Positions 30,148 to 39,021 of a stretch of 40,764 nt of DNA are shown here, piece after piece (within the stretch, counting starts at the first letter, position 1; each line of letters starts with the position of its first letter). The translations under genes and the position numbers were made by a program. The stretch lies in contig MHBQ01000108.1 in the NCBI GenBank assembly GCA_001803315.1, positions 1-40,764 of the forward strand, written 5' to 3'. Source of the stretch: Lentisphaerae bacterium RIFOXYC12_FULL_60_16. GTDB taxonomy: Bacteria > Verrucomicrobiota > Kiritimatiellia > UBA8416 > YA12-FULL-60-10. The notes under the pieces are model-generated. The model saw only the letters and a list, made by a program, of their open reading frames with translations, searched no databases and was not told the origin of the DNA.

Positions 30148-31116
30148 TCACGCGGTCCAGTCGAAGACGATCCCGTTGAAATGGTTGCGGTCACCGGTGA
30201 ACAGGCGGGTGTACAGGGCGGCGGATTCCTGCCAGGGCACCAGGTGCGAAATCAGCGGGTCCATCTCCAGTTTTCCGCTCATGATCAGACGCAGAGCCCC
30301 TTCCCGGTTGGGCCGTTCGCCAATGAACGCCGGGTAGAAGCACTGCAACTGTTTGCCGTGCGGAATGCTGAAGGTGTAGGAAACCGTGTCGGGATACCAG
30401 CCTTCAAAGACGAACTTTCCGCCCTTGTTCAAGCCGCCGGCCCGTACGCACTTCATGGCGTCCTCCAGCAGACCCTGGAAACCGGTGGATTCGAGAACCA
30501 CATCCACACCGCCGGGGAATCGTTGCAGGAGCTGTTCGGAGACTGGTCCCTTCGAAGCGTCGATCACCCAGTCCGAGCAGTATTTTTGGGAGATGGCCAG
30601 GCGTTCGGGTGACAATTCGCTGGTGATCACGTAGGCGCCGCGCAGGCGGGCGAGCTGGGCGGTGCATTGGCCGATCAGACCCTGACCGACCACGAGAACC
30701 GTATTGCCCGTGTTTACATCGGCATGGGTCAATGCATGGGCGCCCACCGACGGCATGACGAACAGTGCGCAGGCCTTGGCCGCTTTGGGATTGGCCAGCT
30801 TGTGGACGTAATCCTTGTTGGCCTTGACGAACTGGGCGTGGGACGGCGAGGCGAAAGCCACCACCCGTTCACCGACTTCGAAGCCGGAAACCTGATCACC
30901 TTTCTTGACGATCTCGCCGGTAAGCTGGTAACCGGCGGCGGGAAAGGGGATGGTGCGGCCTTCCAGCCGTTTGCCGGTGGCCACCCACATTTCGGTGCCG
31001 ATACTGACACCCGAGTAATGGGTTTTGATCAGGACACTGTTGGCATCGATCTCGGGCATCGGGGTTTCCACGAGTTCGGCGCGTTTATTGACTTCGGTGA
31101 TCGTAACGACTTTCAT
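30148..31116 (-). CDS. MDR-family (zinc-type) dehydrogenase-like protein
   Basis: This 322-aa medium-chain dehydrogenase/reductase has a GroES-like N-domain and a Rossmann domain with NAD-binding GQGLIG in VLVVGQGLIGQCTAQLA. The usual catalytic-zinc Cys in the GHE/C-G-T-D region is replaced: SGVSIGTEMWVATGKRL has no Cys. The structural-zinc four-Cys lobe is also missing. It therefore resembles the BchC-like or sugar-associated MDR proteins that do without zinc at these sites. The enzyme probably oxidises or reduces a sugar, sugar alcohol or related acid. It lies upstream of the TIM-barrel gene on the same strand. Confidence 0.85.
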   Translation of the reverse strand: MKVVTITEVNKRAELVETPMPEIDANSVLIKTHYSGVSIGTEMWVATGKRLEGRTIPFPAAGYQLTGEIVKKGDQVSGFEVGERVVAFASPSHAQFVKANKDYVHKLANPKAAKACALFVMPSVGAHALTHADVNTGNTVLVVGQGLIGQCTAQLARLRGAYVITSELSPERLAISQKYCSDWVIDASKGPVSEQLLQRFPGGVDVVLESTGFQGLLEDAMKCVRAGGLNKGGKFVFEGWYPDTVSYTFSIPHGKQLQCFYPAFIGERPNREGALRLIMSGKLEMDPLISHLVPWQESAALYTRLFTGDRNHFNGIVFDWTA

Positions 31117-31230
31117 GATTGTCTCCTGTGCACGAATTCCATTTTCCGTGATGCGCTTTGCTTTATACGTGTTGTCGTTGGTTTACGCGAGTGGCAAAAT
31201 TTCAGGGGGAATGACCGGATGGTAGGGGTG

Positions 31231-32325
31231 TTATCGTTTCCAGGCTTCAGGGGCGAGGGGGTCCCGCTGGTTGAAGTCGGAACGGAACTGTTCCAGTGCC
31301 CGGTATTCGAATTCGGGATCGAATGCCATCACGAGCCGTTCGTAGGCATTCTTGCCGGCGGATTGAATGGTAAATTCCAGCGCACGGGCTTCCTTTTCGG
31401 ATGCGGGACCATCGGCCAGTTTACGACGGGCGACGGTCATTCGCTGGGCATAATCGCCGGCCCATTTCAGGTTGCCGGGATGGGGACCTTGGGCGGCCTC
31501 CTTGCGCTTGATGTCTCGTTCGGTCTCCAACCATTTCCGGAACCCGGTGACGCAGGTACGCCTGGCTTCAAGCGTGGTGAATACCCACCGGTTCTGGTCC
31601 AGGTCCCAGGTCAGTTTCCGCCAGTTGGAAAAAGCGCGGGGATCGGTGCTGTACCAGGTCAACATGCCGTCCGAACGCGTCGAACTGTAGGTTTTCTGCC
31701 AGCATTCGGTAATCCCTGCGTCCGAGGTGGGTAGTGAATTGCTGGGAGGGTCGTTGGAAAAGACCCATTCCCCGTTCAGCCGGTATTTGATTTGGGCGTC
31801 TTTATCTTCGGGATGGTTGTGGTTGACGTTCGTGTTGATGCCGCGGCCCAACAGGGATGCGGTCATGGCGTTCCACTTGTTGGAAGGAATGGTGCAGGCG
31901 TGGATCCACCGCTTGTGCATGAGTTCACGGATTTTCGTGCGATCTTCCGGAACCCCGGCTTTGCGTCCTGCCCGGACAATTGAATTCTCGAAACGGGCAT
32001 CGTCCAAAGGGCTGCCGACGGACGGGGTGTCGGTATTGGCCGGGAATGAGACCTCGTCTTGGGAACGGTTTCCGGTGTCCACGGTTCCTTTCCGGATTTC
32101 GGCAATGTCCGCCGCATCAATCATCCGGGTCTTGGATTCCCCGTCGGGTAGAAAGATAACCAGTGCATTGGCTTTGCCCTTGACCTGACCGGTGAGGGTC
32201 TGGCCGTTCTTAAGTACCAGGGTGTCCGCCCCGGCAAAGGTGGCGCCGATTACGGCCCATCCGGTTATTAGGATGAGTAACCTGACAGGCGCCAGGCAGG
32301 CTTGCCCTGTGGGTGACATAAGCAT
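31231..32325 (-). CDS. Secreted protein with PVC-type N-terminal domain, function unknown
   Basis: The 364-aa product has a signal peptide (APVRLLILITGWAVIGATFAGA before DTLVLKNGQ) and then a short beta-rich domain DTLVLKNGQTLTGQV...IFLPDGESKTRMI, common in exported proteins of planctomycetes and verrucomicrobia. The remainder is hydrophilic with many Trp and Tyr residues (WVFTTLEARRTCVTGFRKWL). I recognise no enzyme motif. The ATG at 32325 is preferred because AGGA lies 7 bases upstream; the frame is open further up but without a ribosome binding site. It is divergent from the 884-aa gene. Confidence 0.7.
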   Translation of the reverse strand: MLMSPTGQACLAPVRLLILITGWAVIGATFAGADTLVLKNGQTLTGQVKGKANALVIFLPDGESKTRMIDAADIAEIRKGTVDTGNRSQDEVSFPANTDTPSVGSPLDDARFENSIVRAGRKAGVPEDRTKIRELMHKRWIHACTIPSNKWNAMTASLLGRGINTNVNHNHPEDKDAQIKYRLNGEWVFSNDPPSNSLPTSDAGITECWQKTYSSTRSDGMLTWYSTDPRAFSNWRKLTWDLDQNRWVFTTLEARRTCVTGFRKWLETERDIKRKEAAQGPHPGNLKWAGDYAQRMTVARRKLADGPASEKEARALEFTIQSAGKNAYERLVMAFDPEFEYRALEQFRSDFNQRDPLAPEAWKR

Positions 32326-32440
32326 GTCAATATCCTTCCATATTTTGGACCAAAAGGTCAATGGTGATGGCAGGTGAATTCCTCGGGAAATTCCTGTTGG
32401 GGTCCGTTTTCGGATCCGTTTTCGCGGGCCAGGTTTCACG

Positions 32441-32470
32441 TTGACAATCAGCTGACCGGGTTGGGAGAAT
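32441..32470 (+). promoter_or_regulatory. Possible promoter of the 884-aa protein and the sulfatase operon
   Basis: TTGACA (32441-32446) and GAGAAT (32465-32470) are 18 bases apart, with transcription expected near 32477 and the ATG at 32541 preceded by GGAAGG. The -10 element is weak. Confidence 0.3.
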
Positions 32471-32540
32471 CATACGCTACAGGGAACGGCGTATCTTAAG
32501 CCTTTGGATACAAGTTGCCGATGGGGAAGGAAGCGGGATC

Positions 32541-35195
32541 ATGAGCGACATTGAAAAAATAAAACGGTTTTCCTTCGGTTGCATGGGTGTGCTGATGTTG
32601 CTGATGATGGCTCCCTACCTGTATATGGAGGTCCGGAACCGGGTGGATGAGCGGACGGCCTCCCGTCCACCCAAGACCGGGACCCCGCGTGAAGTTCAGT
32701 ATCTGCTCAACCAGAACCGGGCGGACGATGCCTTTGCCGCCTGTTTACGCAACATGCCGACCGCGCAGGATGACGAGACGAAGCGGAACTTTGCAAACGC
32801 GCTGGACCGTTGTATCCAGGAAATATACCGGAAACAGAAGGAGACCCGTGGTAAGGACCAGGTGGATTCCATCCATAGGGAACTGTCTGCCAAATTGCCG
32901 GAACCGAATAAAGTGCTGCAAGATCTCTGGCTCCATGACCGGAGTGCCATGGCCCGGGAAGCTATCCACAAGAAACAGTGGGTTGAGGCCGGTCAACAGT
33001 TGGAAATGCTTCGAACTGCCCTGGGTAATGCCACCAATGAGACCCTGGCCCGTCTGTATCGCGACTATGCCTCGCCGCAGTGGCAGGACGGGCTTTATCA
33101 CGGGCGTGTGTCCACGGCGGCTGAATTCATGCAGGGGTTGATGGCGGTGCCCGGTTATGGCCGGTCCAAGGTGCTCCGGGAGGAATACCGTCGTTTTCTT
33201 GAGGCTTGGCTTGCCCAGTGTCACAGCGTGGGTGATACGGTCAACGGGGACCCGGTGCTGGACCAATTGTTGGCTTTCTACCGCGAGGCGGGCGAGGGGT
33301 TTCCGTTCAGCCGGTTTGATAGTTACATTGTCGGCCGGCTGGATCGGTGTGTGACCCAGGGGGACGACGATTGGCCGAAAGCATTCTTCAAGACACTGGT
33401 AACGATTACGCCCCGGGATCGATTACAGTTCCAGAATCTTGCCCGGGAATACCAGGAGAAACGTTGGAAAGCGGTGGCTGCCAAGGGTGATTTTGCGCGT
33501 GTCCAGGTCCTGCTGGTGGAGTTTTCCGGCCAGGCTGACCTGCTTGGGAATGACTGGTGCCTGCAACAGTATGCCGCCAGCTTGCTGGCGGCATGGGAAT
33601 ACGAACGGAAGGCCGGAAGAATTTCCACGGCGCGACAGTGCCTTGAACAGGTGCTGGTCCATTATGCAAACGGGGCTGATTTCCATCAGCTTGCCAACGC
33701 ACTCCGCCAGGAATGGCCCGTCAACGAGTTGCTAAACCGGGTGGACTCCCTGCTCGACAAGGGTCTGATCACGGCGGCCCGGAGTGTCGTGGCGGCAGTG
33801 AGGCCGGCAGGACTCCGATCGGCGTCCCCCACGGAAACCGATCATTCGATCAATCTTGCCCTGTTGGCCTGTGCCCGGGCGGGTGCTACCGCGTGGTTGA
33901 AACAGCCGGATAAAGTCCTGCTCGACAACGTCCAGGATGATTACCGGAATCTCGTGCTGTTCAACCCGGTGTTCCGGACTCGCCGGGATGTCTGGCATGA
34001 AACCGGCGCCGAATACACACGGTTTCTGATCCGGGTTGCACAGGGATATGCGGCAAACCAGTCGTTTCGTGAGGCGAATGATGTCTTGGATGCGGTCCAG
34101 CGCAATGTGGCGACGGTCCTGTGGGAAGATACGGTTCGTCAGGCCGGTGTGGACCCCTGGCAGGGAGTGCCACCGGAGATTCTTGAAACGGTCCGAACGC
34201 GGGTGACGGGCAACGATGCGGCCCAGCGTCTGGTGGTCCTGACCGAATTGGCGCGGCAGGGCGCCTATGTGGTTCCGCAAGCCGTTGAAATTGCCGCCGT
34301 GCGGCGACAGGTGGGAGAGGCACAGGCATCCAGTCAGGCCATGCTGGCCTTGACGGAACTGGAGGCAGCCACCTGCCGGGACCAGACGCTTGCGGCGCTC
34401 CGAACGGTGTTGCGGCAGTATCCCGCCGCTCCAGCGGCAACCGAGGTGAAAAACCGGCTCCAGGGGATTATCCGAAAGGCCAGCACCGACCAGGAGAACC
34501 GTTCAGACCGGGAAATTGGAAAAGCATCCGGATTCACCCTGTTGAGCGAGGTGCTGGGCTTCTATGTGGATGAAATCGGGGTTAAAGATGCCCATGAACC
34601 TTTTGCCATCGAGCTCAAAAAGCGCTTGAAAGCCGCTGCGAATGCCAGTGGTAAACTGGCGCCGATGACGCGTGTGTTCTTTCTCAGCCTGTTGGCGGAT
34701 TCCATGCCGCCGGATGATCCCGAAGGACGCAAGGCGCACCAGCAGGCTATGGAACAGGGCCTTAAATTAATGGACCAGATGGCCGGGGCTGAACTCGTGG
34801 ATCCAGGGTCCGTCATGCCGTCGTTGCTGGAAAACCTTTCCGTCATGGCGATCGAGAACAAAACGCCGTATCACCTGATGGTCTTTGCCAAGGGTCCGGA
34901 ACAGTTCTTTGTCCGCCTCAGCCCCTATCGTCGCGGTAGTGCCGTTCTGAAGAACGGCATGTATGACTTGGCGGTCATTGCCGCCCGGGAGGATATCCAG
35001 CCGTTCCGCGGGAAGCGCAAGTACGACGGTGAATACCAGCTCAGTTCCTATATTGTGAAAATGAGCCAGGGTGGTACCGTTTGGGATGAAGCGGCGTATG
35101 CCACAGGTGATTTCCGGTTGTTGAGAATGCCGCAGGATGTCAAGGGCTACACCGTTCATCCCAAGTCCGGGATGGTCCTGCCGGGTGGAAAATGA
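32541..35195 (+). CDS. Membrane-anchored 884-aa helical protein
   Basis: Residues about 10-30 (FSFGCMGVLMLLMMAPYLY) form one transmembrane helix. The rest is a long hydrophilic, mostly helical chain with many Ala-, Leu- and Gln-rich stretches and tetratricopeptide-like spacing of aromatic residues. The last 150 residues are beta-rich (NKTPYHLMVFAKGPEQFFVRLS, MYDLAVIAARED). I recognise no named family. The gene overlaps the URO-D-like gene by 4 bases and heads the operon with the cupin and sulfatase. Anchoring of a periplasmic or surface complex is possible, not shown. Confidence 0.75.
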   Translation: MSDIEKIKRFSFGCMGVLMLLMMAPYLYMEVRNRVDERTASRPPKTGTPREVQYLLNQNRADDAFAACLRNMPTAQDDETKRNFANALDRCIQEIYRKQKETRGKDQVDSIHRELSAKLPEPNKVLQDLWLHDRSAMAREAIHKKQWVEAGQQLEMLRTALGNATNETLARLYRDYASPQWQDGLYHGRVSTAAEFMQGLMAVPGYGRSKVLREEYRRFLEAWLAQCHSVGDTVNGDPVLDQLLAFYREAGEGFPFSRFDSYIVGRLDRCVTQGDDDWPKAFFKTLVTITPRDRLQFQNLAREYQEKRWKAVAAKGDFARVQVLLVEFSGQADLLGNDWCLQQYAASLLAAWEYERKAGRISTARQCLEQVLVHYANGADFHQLANALRQEWPVNELLNRVDSLLDKGLITAARSVVAAVRPAGLRSASPTETDHSINLALLACARAGATAWLKQPDKVLLDNVQDDYRNLVLFNPVFRTRRDVWHETGAEYTRFLIRVAQGYAANQSFREANDVLDAVQRNVATVLWEDTVRQAGVDPWQGVPPEILETVRTRVTGNDAAQRLVVLTELARQGAYVVPQAVEIAAVRRQVGEAQASSQAMLALTELEAATCRDQTLAALRTVLRQYPAAPAATEVKNRLQGIIRKASTDQENRSDREIGKASGFTLLSEVLGFYVDEIGVKDAHEPFAIELKKRLKAAANASGKLAPMTRVFFLSLLADSMPPDDPEGRKAHQQAMEQGLKLMDQMAGAELVDPGSVMPSLLENLSVMAIENKTPYHLMVFAKGPEQFFVRLSPYRRGSAVLKNGMYDLAVIAAREDIQPFRGKRKYDGEYQLSSYIVKMSQGGTVWDEAAYATGDFRLLRMPQDVKGYTVHPKSGMVLPGGK

Positions 35196-36316
35196 TTCCG
35201 GTGTATTCCGCGAATAACGGAGGCGGATGCCGGGCCGACCTGTTTCGGTTGCTGGCGGGTGAACGGACGGGAGGGGTGGTCTGGACCGCGGATATCACCT
35301 ATTGGATCAGCGGTCAGAAAGCTTGCGGCAAGGCCGATCCGGCGTGGGATACCGAGGCGGGATATCTGGACCTGCACCGCAGTTTGGGGATCGTGCCGTA
35401 TTACGATTACGGGAATTTCTGGGCGGGCATGCCCCGGTACGACGCCACGGTGGAAGAAACGTGGATCCATGACGGGAACCGGTCGCTGCATCGGTTGCGG
35501 ACACCGCGGGGCATCCTGGAAGAAGAACACATCACCTTGAAGGAGAGTGCCTGTACGGGGTGCGTACGCCATTTTGTGCGGACAGGGGAGGATCTGGCCG
35601 TCTTGGAGGATTTGCTCCAACGCCGGACCATGGTGCCGGCGAACCTGGATGATTATCCGGCCCGGATGGCCCGTTGGACGGATTATGACGGGTTGCCGGC
35701 ACTCGGGTTGCCGCGTTCACCGATGGCGGCGTTCTGCTACGAATGGGCGGGCATCCAGGATGCTGTCTACCTGTTGATGGACCATGAGGAGCAGGTGCGT
35801 AGGATCCTGGAAATGATGGAGGAGCAGGAAGCGGCTGTGTTGGATGCGGTATGCAGGTTGAAACCGCCGCTGGTACATTTTCCCGACAATCTGGATAGCG
35901 AGAACCTGACCAGCTGGTACGATGAATGGCTGGGCCCCACGCATCGCCGGAGGCTGGCACGATTGCATGCGGCAGGCATTCGTGCCGCGGTGCATTTGGA
36001 TGGCGCCGTGCGCGGATTGCTGCCCAAACTGGCGGTGGTGGGTTTCGATGCCGTCGAGGCGCTGACTCCGGCTCCCTGCGGGGATTTGAACGTGGAGGAA
36101 ATGGCTGCGTTAGCCGGAGAACCGACCGTATTGTGGGGTGGGGTGCCCGGCGCCATGTTTGCGCCGCCCTATACCTGGAATGATTTACGCCGGCATGTTG
36201 AGCATGTGCTGGAGGTGTGGGGTGGGAGGCGATTCATCCTGGGAGTGGCGGATCAGGTGCCGCCGGATGGCGATATCGAGCATTGCCGCCGTATCCGCGA
36301 TTTATTGGAGGACTGA
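35192..36316 (+). CDS. Uroporphyrinogen decarboxylase-like (URO-D/methyltransferase superfamily) protein
   Basis: The 374-aa TIM-barrel protein belongs to the URO-D superfamily, as seen in DLHRSLGIVPYYDYGNFW, DLAVLEDLLQRRTMV, the aromatic SPMAAFCYEWAGIQDAVYL and the C-terminal FILGVADQVPPDGDIEHCRRI. Superfamily members decarboxylate porphyrins or, as MtaA/MtbA, move methyl groups between corrinoid proteins and thiols using a His-X-Cys zinc motif. Here the equivalent site reads HLDG (His268), so the first Cys is absent, while Cys296 (APCGDL) could be the later ligand. A methyltransferase role is doubtful. It lies between the 884-aa gene and the cupin. Confidence 0.85.
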   Translation: MIPVYSANNGGGCRADLFRLLAGERTGGVVWTADITYWISGQKACGKADPAWDTEAGYLDLHRSLGIVPYYDYGNFWAGMPRYDATVEETWIHDGNRSLHRLRTPRGILEEEHITLKESACTGCVRHFVRTGEDLAVLEDLLQRRTMVPANLDDYPARMARWTDYDGLPALGLPRSPMAAFCYEWAGIQDAVYLLMDHEEQVRRILEMMEEQEAAVLDAVCRLKPPLVHFPDNLDSENLTSWYDEWLGPTHRRRLARLHAAGIRAAVHLDGAVRGLLPKLAVVGFDAVEALTPAPCGDLNVEEMAALAGEPTVLWGGVPGAMFAPPYTWNDLRRHVEHVLEVWGGRRFILGVADQVPPDGDIEHCRRIRDLLED

Positions 36317-36318
36317 AC

Positions 36319-36798
36319 ATGCAGGAATTGAAAAAAGGTCTGGCGGTGGCGTTGAAGGATGGCCGGGAACGCCGGGAGGCGCTGGCGGCCTTCAAGCAAC
36401 AGGTCTGGAAATGGGGCGTGGCCATGCCGAAGGTTCTGCCGCTGGTGTTGGATTTCGGGTTGGGTGAATTCTCGAAGACGGGGTTGATCGAGTATTGGAT
36501 TGCCAACGAGCAGAAGGCCGGTTATTGCGGGAAGTACCTGTTCGTGTTCGACGGACAGACCTGTCCGGAACACCGGCATCAGCGTAAACACGAAACGTTC
36601 TTTGTGGTCAAGGGGAAGGTGCGTCTGCGTGTGGACAAGCGCACGCACGCGCTCGGTGAAGGCGGGGTACTGGTGGTGCCGCCGGGACGGCGTCATCGGT
36701 TCACCGGGGTGGGCCCGGCGTTGTTGCTGGAACTCTCCATGCCCTGTGAAATTGCGGATAATGATTTCACCAACCGGAAAATACCGATCGGACGTTGA
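36319..36798 (+). CDS. Cupin with D-lyxose isomerase-like metal motif
   Basis: The 159-aa protein contains a cupin barrel with the metal motif His85, His87, Glu92 and His126 (CPEHRHQRKHETFFVVKG...GRRHRFTG). The phrase GQTCPEHRHQRKHETF is very close to D-lyxose isomerase, which converts D-lyxose and D-mannose to their ketoses. That makes a sugar isomerase the best guess, although small cupins have many roles. The frame is open upstream, but the ATG at 36319 lies 2 bases after the URO-D stop and the preceding sequence has no match to the family. The sulfatase gene starts 7 bases later. Confidence 0.8.
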   Translation: MQELKKGLAVALKDGRERREALAAFKQQVWKWGVAMPKVLPLVLDFGLGEFSKTGLIEYWIANEQKAGYCGKYLFVFDGQTCPEHRHQRKHETFFVVKGKVRLRVDKRTHALGEGGVLVVPPGRRHRFTGVGPALLLELSMPCEIADNDFTNRKIPIGR

Positions 36799-36805
36799 GG
36801 AACCC

Positions 36806-38332
36806 ATGCCACAACCGAATGTCCTGATCTTTTGTGTGGATGAGATGCGGGCGGATCACCTGTCGCCGATGGGGAACCCGGTGGTCCGCACTCCGAACCT
36901 GGAGCGGATTGCGGCGCGGGGCACCACTTTTACGCGCGGCTATTGCAACAATCCCATCTGTATGCCGGCCCGCGCCTCGATGTTTACCGGGTTGTTGCCG
37001 CGGGATCATGGTGTCCGCGTCAACGGGCAGTCCCTGCGTGCCGATCTATCCACCCTGCCCGGGGTGTTGGCCGGAACGGGTTATCGAACCCATTCCGCGG
37101 GAAAACTGCACCTGACCCCCTGGGTGCCGAAGCCGGGGCGGCATCTGCCGGAGCATCCAGAGAGCATGGCCGCCTGGAACGAAGGGGCGATTCGAAAGTT
37201 CCCAACCCCGTACTATGGATTTCAGGGCGTCGATTTTGTGGGCGGGCATACGACCTTCATCTACGGTGAATACATCGAGTGGTTGCGTGCGCGCGGAGGG
37301 AATCCGGAATGTTTCCGCCATCCGGAACCTTGCACGAGCGGTGCGCCGTTGTGTCACCGGCTGCGTTTGCCCGAAGACTTGCACTACAACCGGTTCATTG
37401 CCGATTCCACCATACGGGTCATCGAACAACCGGATGAGAAACCGTTCTTTATCTGGTGTTCGTTTCCGGACCCGCACATGCCGGTGGCGCCACCGGAGCC
37501 CTATGGCAGTTGGTATGATCCGGCATCGATCCCGTTGCCGGCCCGGCGTTCGGGGGAACTGGACGATCTGCCGCCGGTGTACCGGCGCATTGTCAACGGC
37601 GCCATCAAGCCGAATGGCGTGAGCCCGGTCGGCGTCACCGATGACCAGTGGCGGGAAATGATTGCGCTGACCTACGGTATGATCAGCCATGTGGATGCCG
37701 AGATCGGGCGCGTGCTTGATGCGCTGGAGCGGACGGGCAAGCTCGATGATACCCTGCTGGTATTCATCGCCGACCATGGCGACATGATGGGTGACCATGG
37801 AATGATCTGGAAGGCCTTCTACACGTTCCGGGGGTGCATCCAGATCCCCTACCTGGTGGCGGTTCCGGGCTGGCCCGGCGGGCGCCGGAGCGAGGCCCTG
37901 GTGTCGCAGATCGACCTGATGCCGGGCATCCTGGACTTGTGCGGGGTGCCGATGCCGGGCGCCGATTGGGCCGACTGCAAGACGCCGTTTGAACGCGGGT
38001 CGGTGATGCCGATCCATCACTATCCCGGCCGGTCGTTTGCCGGGTTGCTGGACGGGACGGCAACGTCCATCCGGGACTCGGTGGTGATTGAGAATGATGA
38101 TCCGACCAGTGGGTTCCAGGTTCGGTCGCTGGTCACGCCGACCCATCGCCTGTCCATTTATCCGGGAACCCCGGACGGGGAATTGTTTGACCTGCAACAC
38201 GATCCGGATGAGCTTCACAACCTCTGGTATGCGCCTGCCCATGCCGGACTGCGTGCCGGGCTCGTGTCCCGCCTGCTGGATGCCTATGCCGGTGAAACGC
38301 CCTGGCATCCGGTCCCGTACTGGAATTCTTGA
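36806..38332 (+). CDS. Arylsulfatase-type sulfatase, cytoplasmic form
   Basis: The 508-aa protein starts PNVLIFCVDEMRADHLSPMG, the metal-binding opening of sulfatases. It has the formylglycine signature CMPARASMFTG with Cys52 (C-X-P-X-R). Other blocks are YRTHSAGKLHL, FSFPDPHMPVAPPEPYG-like, LLVFIADHGDMMGDHGMIWKA and FDLQHDPDELHNLW. Cys52 must be oxidised to formylglycine by a maturase not present in the window. There is no signal peptide, so it acts in the cytoplasm on imported sulfated sugars. It is the last gene of the operon with the cupin and URO-D-like gene, 7 bases after the cupin stop. Confidence 0.93.
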   Translation: MPQPNVLIFCVDEMRADHLSPMGNPVVRTPNLERIAARGTTFTRGYCNNPICMPARASMFTGLLPRDHGVRVNGQSLRADLSTLPGVLAGTGYRTHSAGKLHLTPWVPKPGRHLPEHPESMAAWNEGAIRKFPTPYYGFQGVDFVGGHTTFIYGEYIEWLRARGGNPECFRHPEPCTSGAPLCHRLRLPEDLHYNRFIADSTIRVIEQPDEKPFFIWCSFPDPHMPVAPPEPYGSWYDPASIPLPARRSGELDDLPPVYRRIVNGAIKPNGVSPVGVTDDQWREMIALTYGMISHVDAEIGRVLDALERTGKLDDTLLVFIADHGDMMGDHGMIWKAFYTFRGCIQIPYLVAVPGWPGGRRSEALVSQIDLMPGILDLCGVPMPGADWADCKTPFERGSVMPIHHYPGRSFAGLLDGTATSIRDSVVIENDDPTSGFQVRSLVTPTHRLSIYPGTPDGELFDLQHDPDELHNLWYAPAHAGLRAGLVSRLLDAYAGETPWHPVPYWNS

Positions 38333-38379
38333 TCGTCTTCCCGGGGGTTTTGCAAGAGGCTCGGGAGTATGGCACCGAC

Positions 38380-38402
38380 GGCTCCGCCTTGCGGCTGGAG
38401 CC
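38380..38402. repeat. Hairpin after the sulfatase gene
   Basis: GGCTCCGCC (38380-38388) can pair with GGC-T-GGAGCC (38393-38402, T bulged), loop TTGC. It has no T-tract, so it is not a clear intrinsic terminator and may be a degenerate member of the GGAGCC repeat family or a protective hairpin at the 3' end. Confidence 0.4.
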
Positions 38403-38488
38403 ATCTGACGCGAAACCGTTGCCTTTTCCTAAGGGGGCGCACGTGTTTTTTGCGTGCGATGGGGCGGCGGGGTGGTAGGATGCGCCCT

Positions 38489-39019
38489 ATGCAAACCGCG
38501 CTCAAGCAGGGGTATGTCCAGGTCTATACGGGCAATGGCAAGGGCAAGACCACCGCCGCGATGGGGCTTGCCCTGCGTGCGGTCGGGGCCGGCCTGCGGG
38601 TCTGGGTCGGCCAGTTTCTCAAGGCGGGAAACTATTCGGAAATCAAAGGACTGCGCAAGCTGGGCAAATCCTTGACGGTCCACCAGTTCGGCGCCGGGAA
38701 ATTCGTGCGGGGAAAACCGTCGGATGCTGACCGGCGAGCGGCCAAGACCGGCTTGGAGCGGGCATTGACGGTGTTGACCGGCGGCCGGGCGGACGTGGTG
38801 ATCCTTGACGAGATCCTGGTGGCGGTTGCCGTGGGGGTGTTGAGCGTTGACGATGTGCTGGGGCTCATGGCTTTGCGTCCACCGACGGTGGAACTGGTAT
38901 TGACCGGGCGCGGCGTCGATCCGCGTATCCGGCGCGAGGCGGACCTGGTGACCGAGATGCGGCCGGTCCGTCACTATTACCAGAAGGGAGTCTGCGCCCG
39001 GCGCGGAATCGAGTGGTGA
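38489..39019 (+). CDS. cobO: Cob(I)alamin adenosyltransferase (CobO/BtuR type)
   Basis: The 176-aa protein makes adenosylcobalamin from ATP and reduced corrinoid. The P-loop is in QVYTGNGKGKTTAAMGLALR (G15 to T21), with the later family blocks ADVVILDEILVAVAVGVLS, ELVLTGRGVDPRIRREADLVTEM and HYYQKGVCARRGIEW. The ATG at 38489, with AGGA 8 bases upstream, gives the usual length; the ATG at 38480 would add three residues. It lies 156 bases after the sulfatase. I see no cobalamin riboswitch in that gap. The small membrane-protein gene follows after 2 bases. Confidence 0.93.
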   Translation: MQTALKQGYVQVYTGNGKGKTTAAMGLALRAVGAGLRVWVGQFLKAGNYSEIKGLRKLGKSLTVHQFGAGKFVRGKPSDADRRAAKTGLERALTVLTGGRADVVILDEILVAVAVGVLSVDDVLGLMALRPPTVELVLTGRGVDPRIRREADLVTEMRPVRHYYQKGVCARRGIEW

Positions 39020-39021
39020 CC

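Noticed and set aside
38333-38488. Cobalamin riboswitch before cobO
   Set aside because: I looked for the conserved B12-box-like core and did not find it. Only a bulged hairpin at 38380-38402 is visible.
39013-39021. GTG start at 39013 for the membrane protein
   Set aside because: It would overlap the end of cobO, and the ATG at 39022 gives the same domain without overlap.
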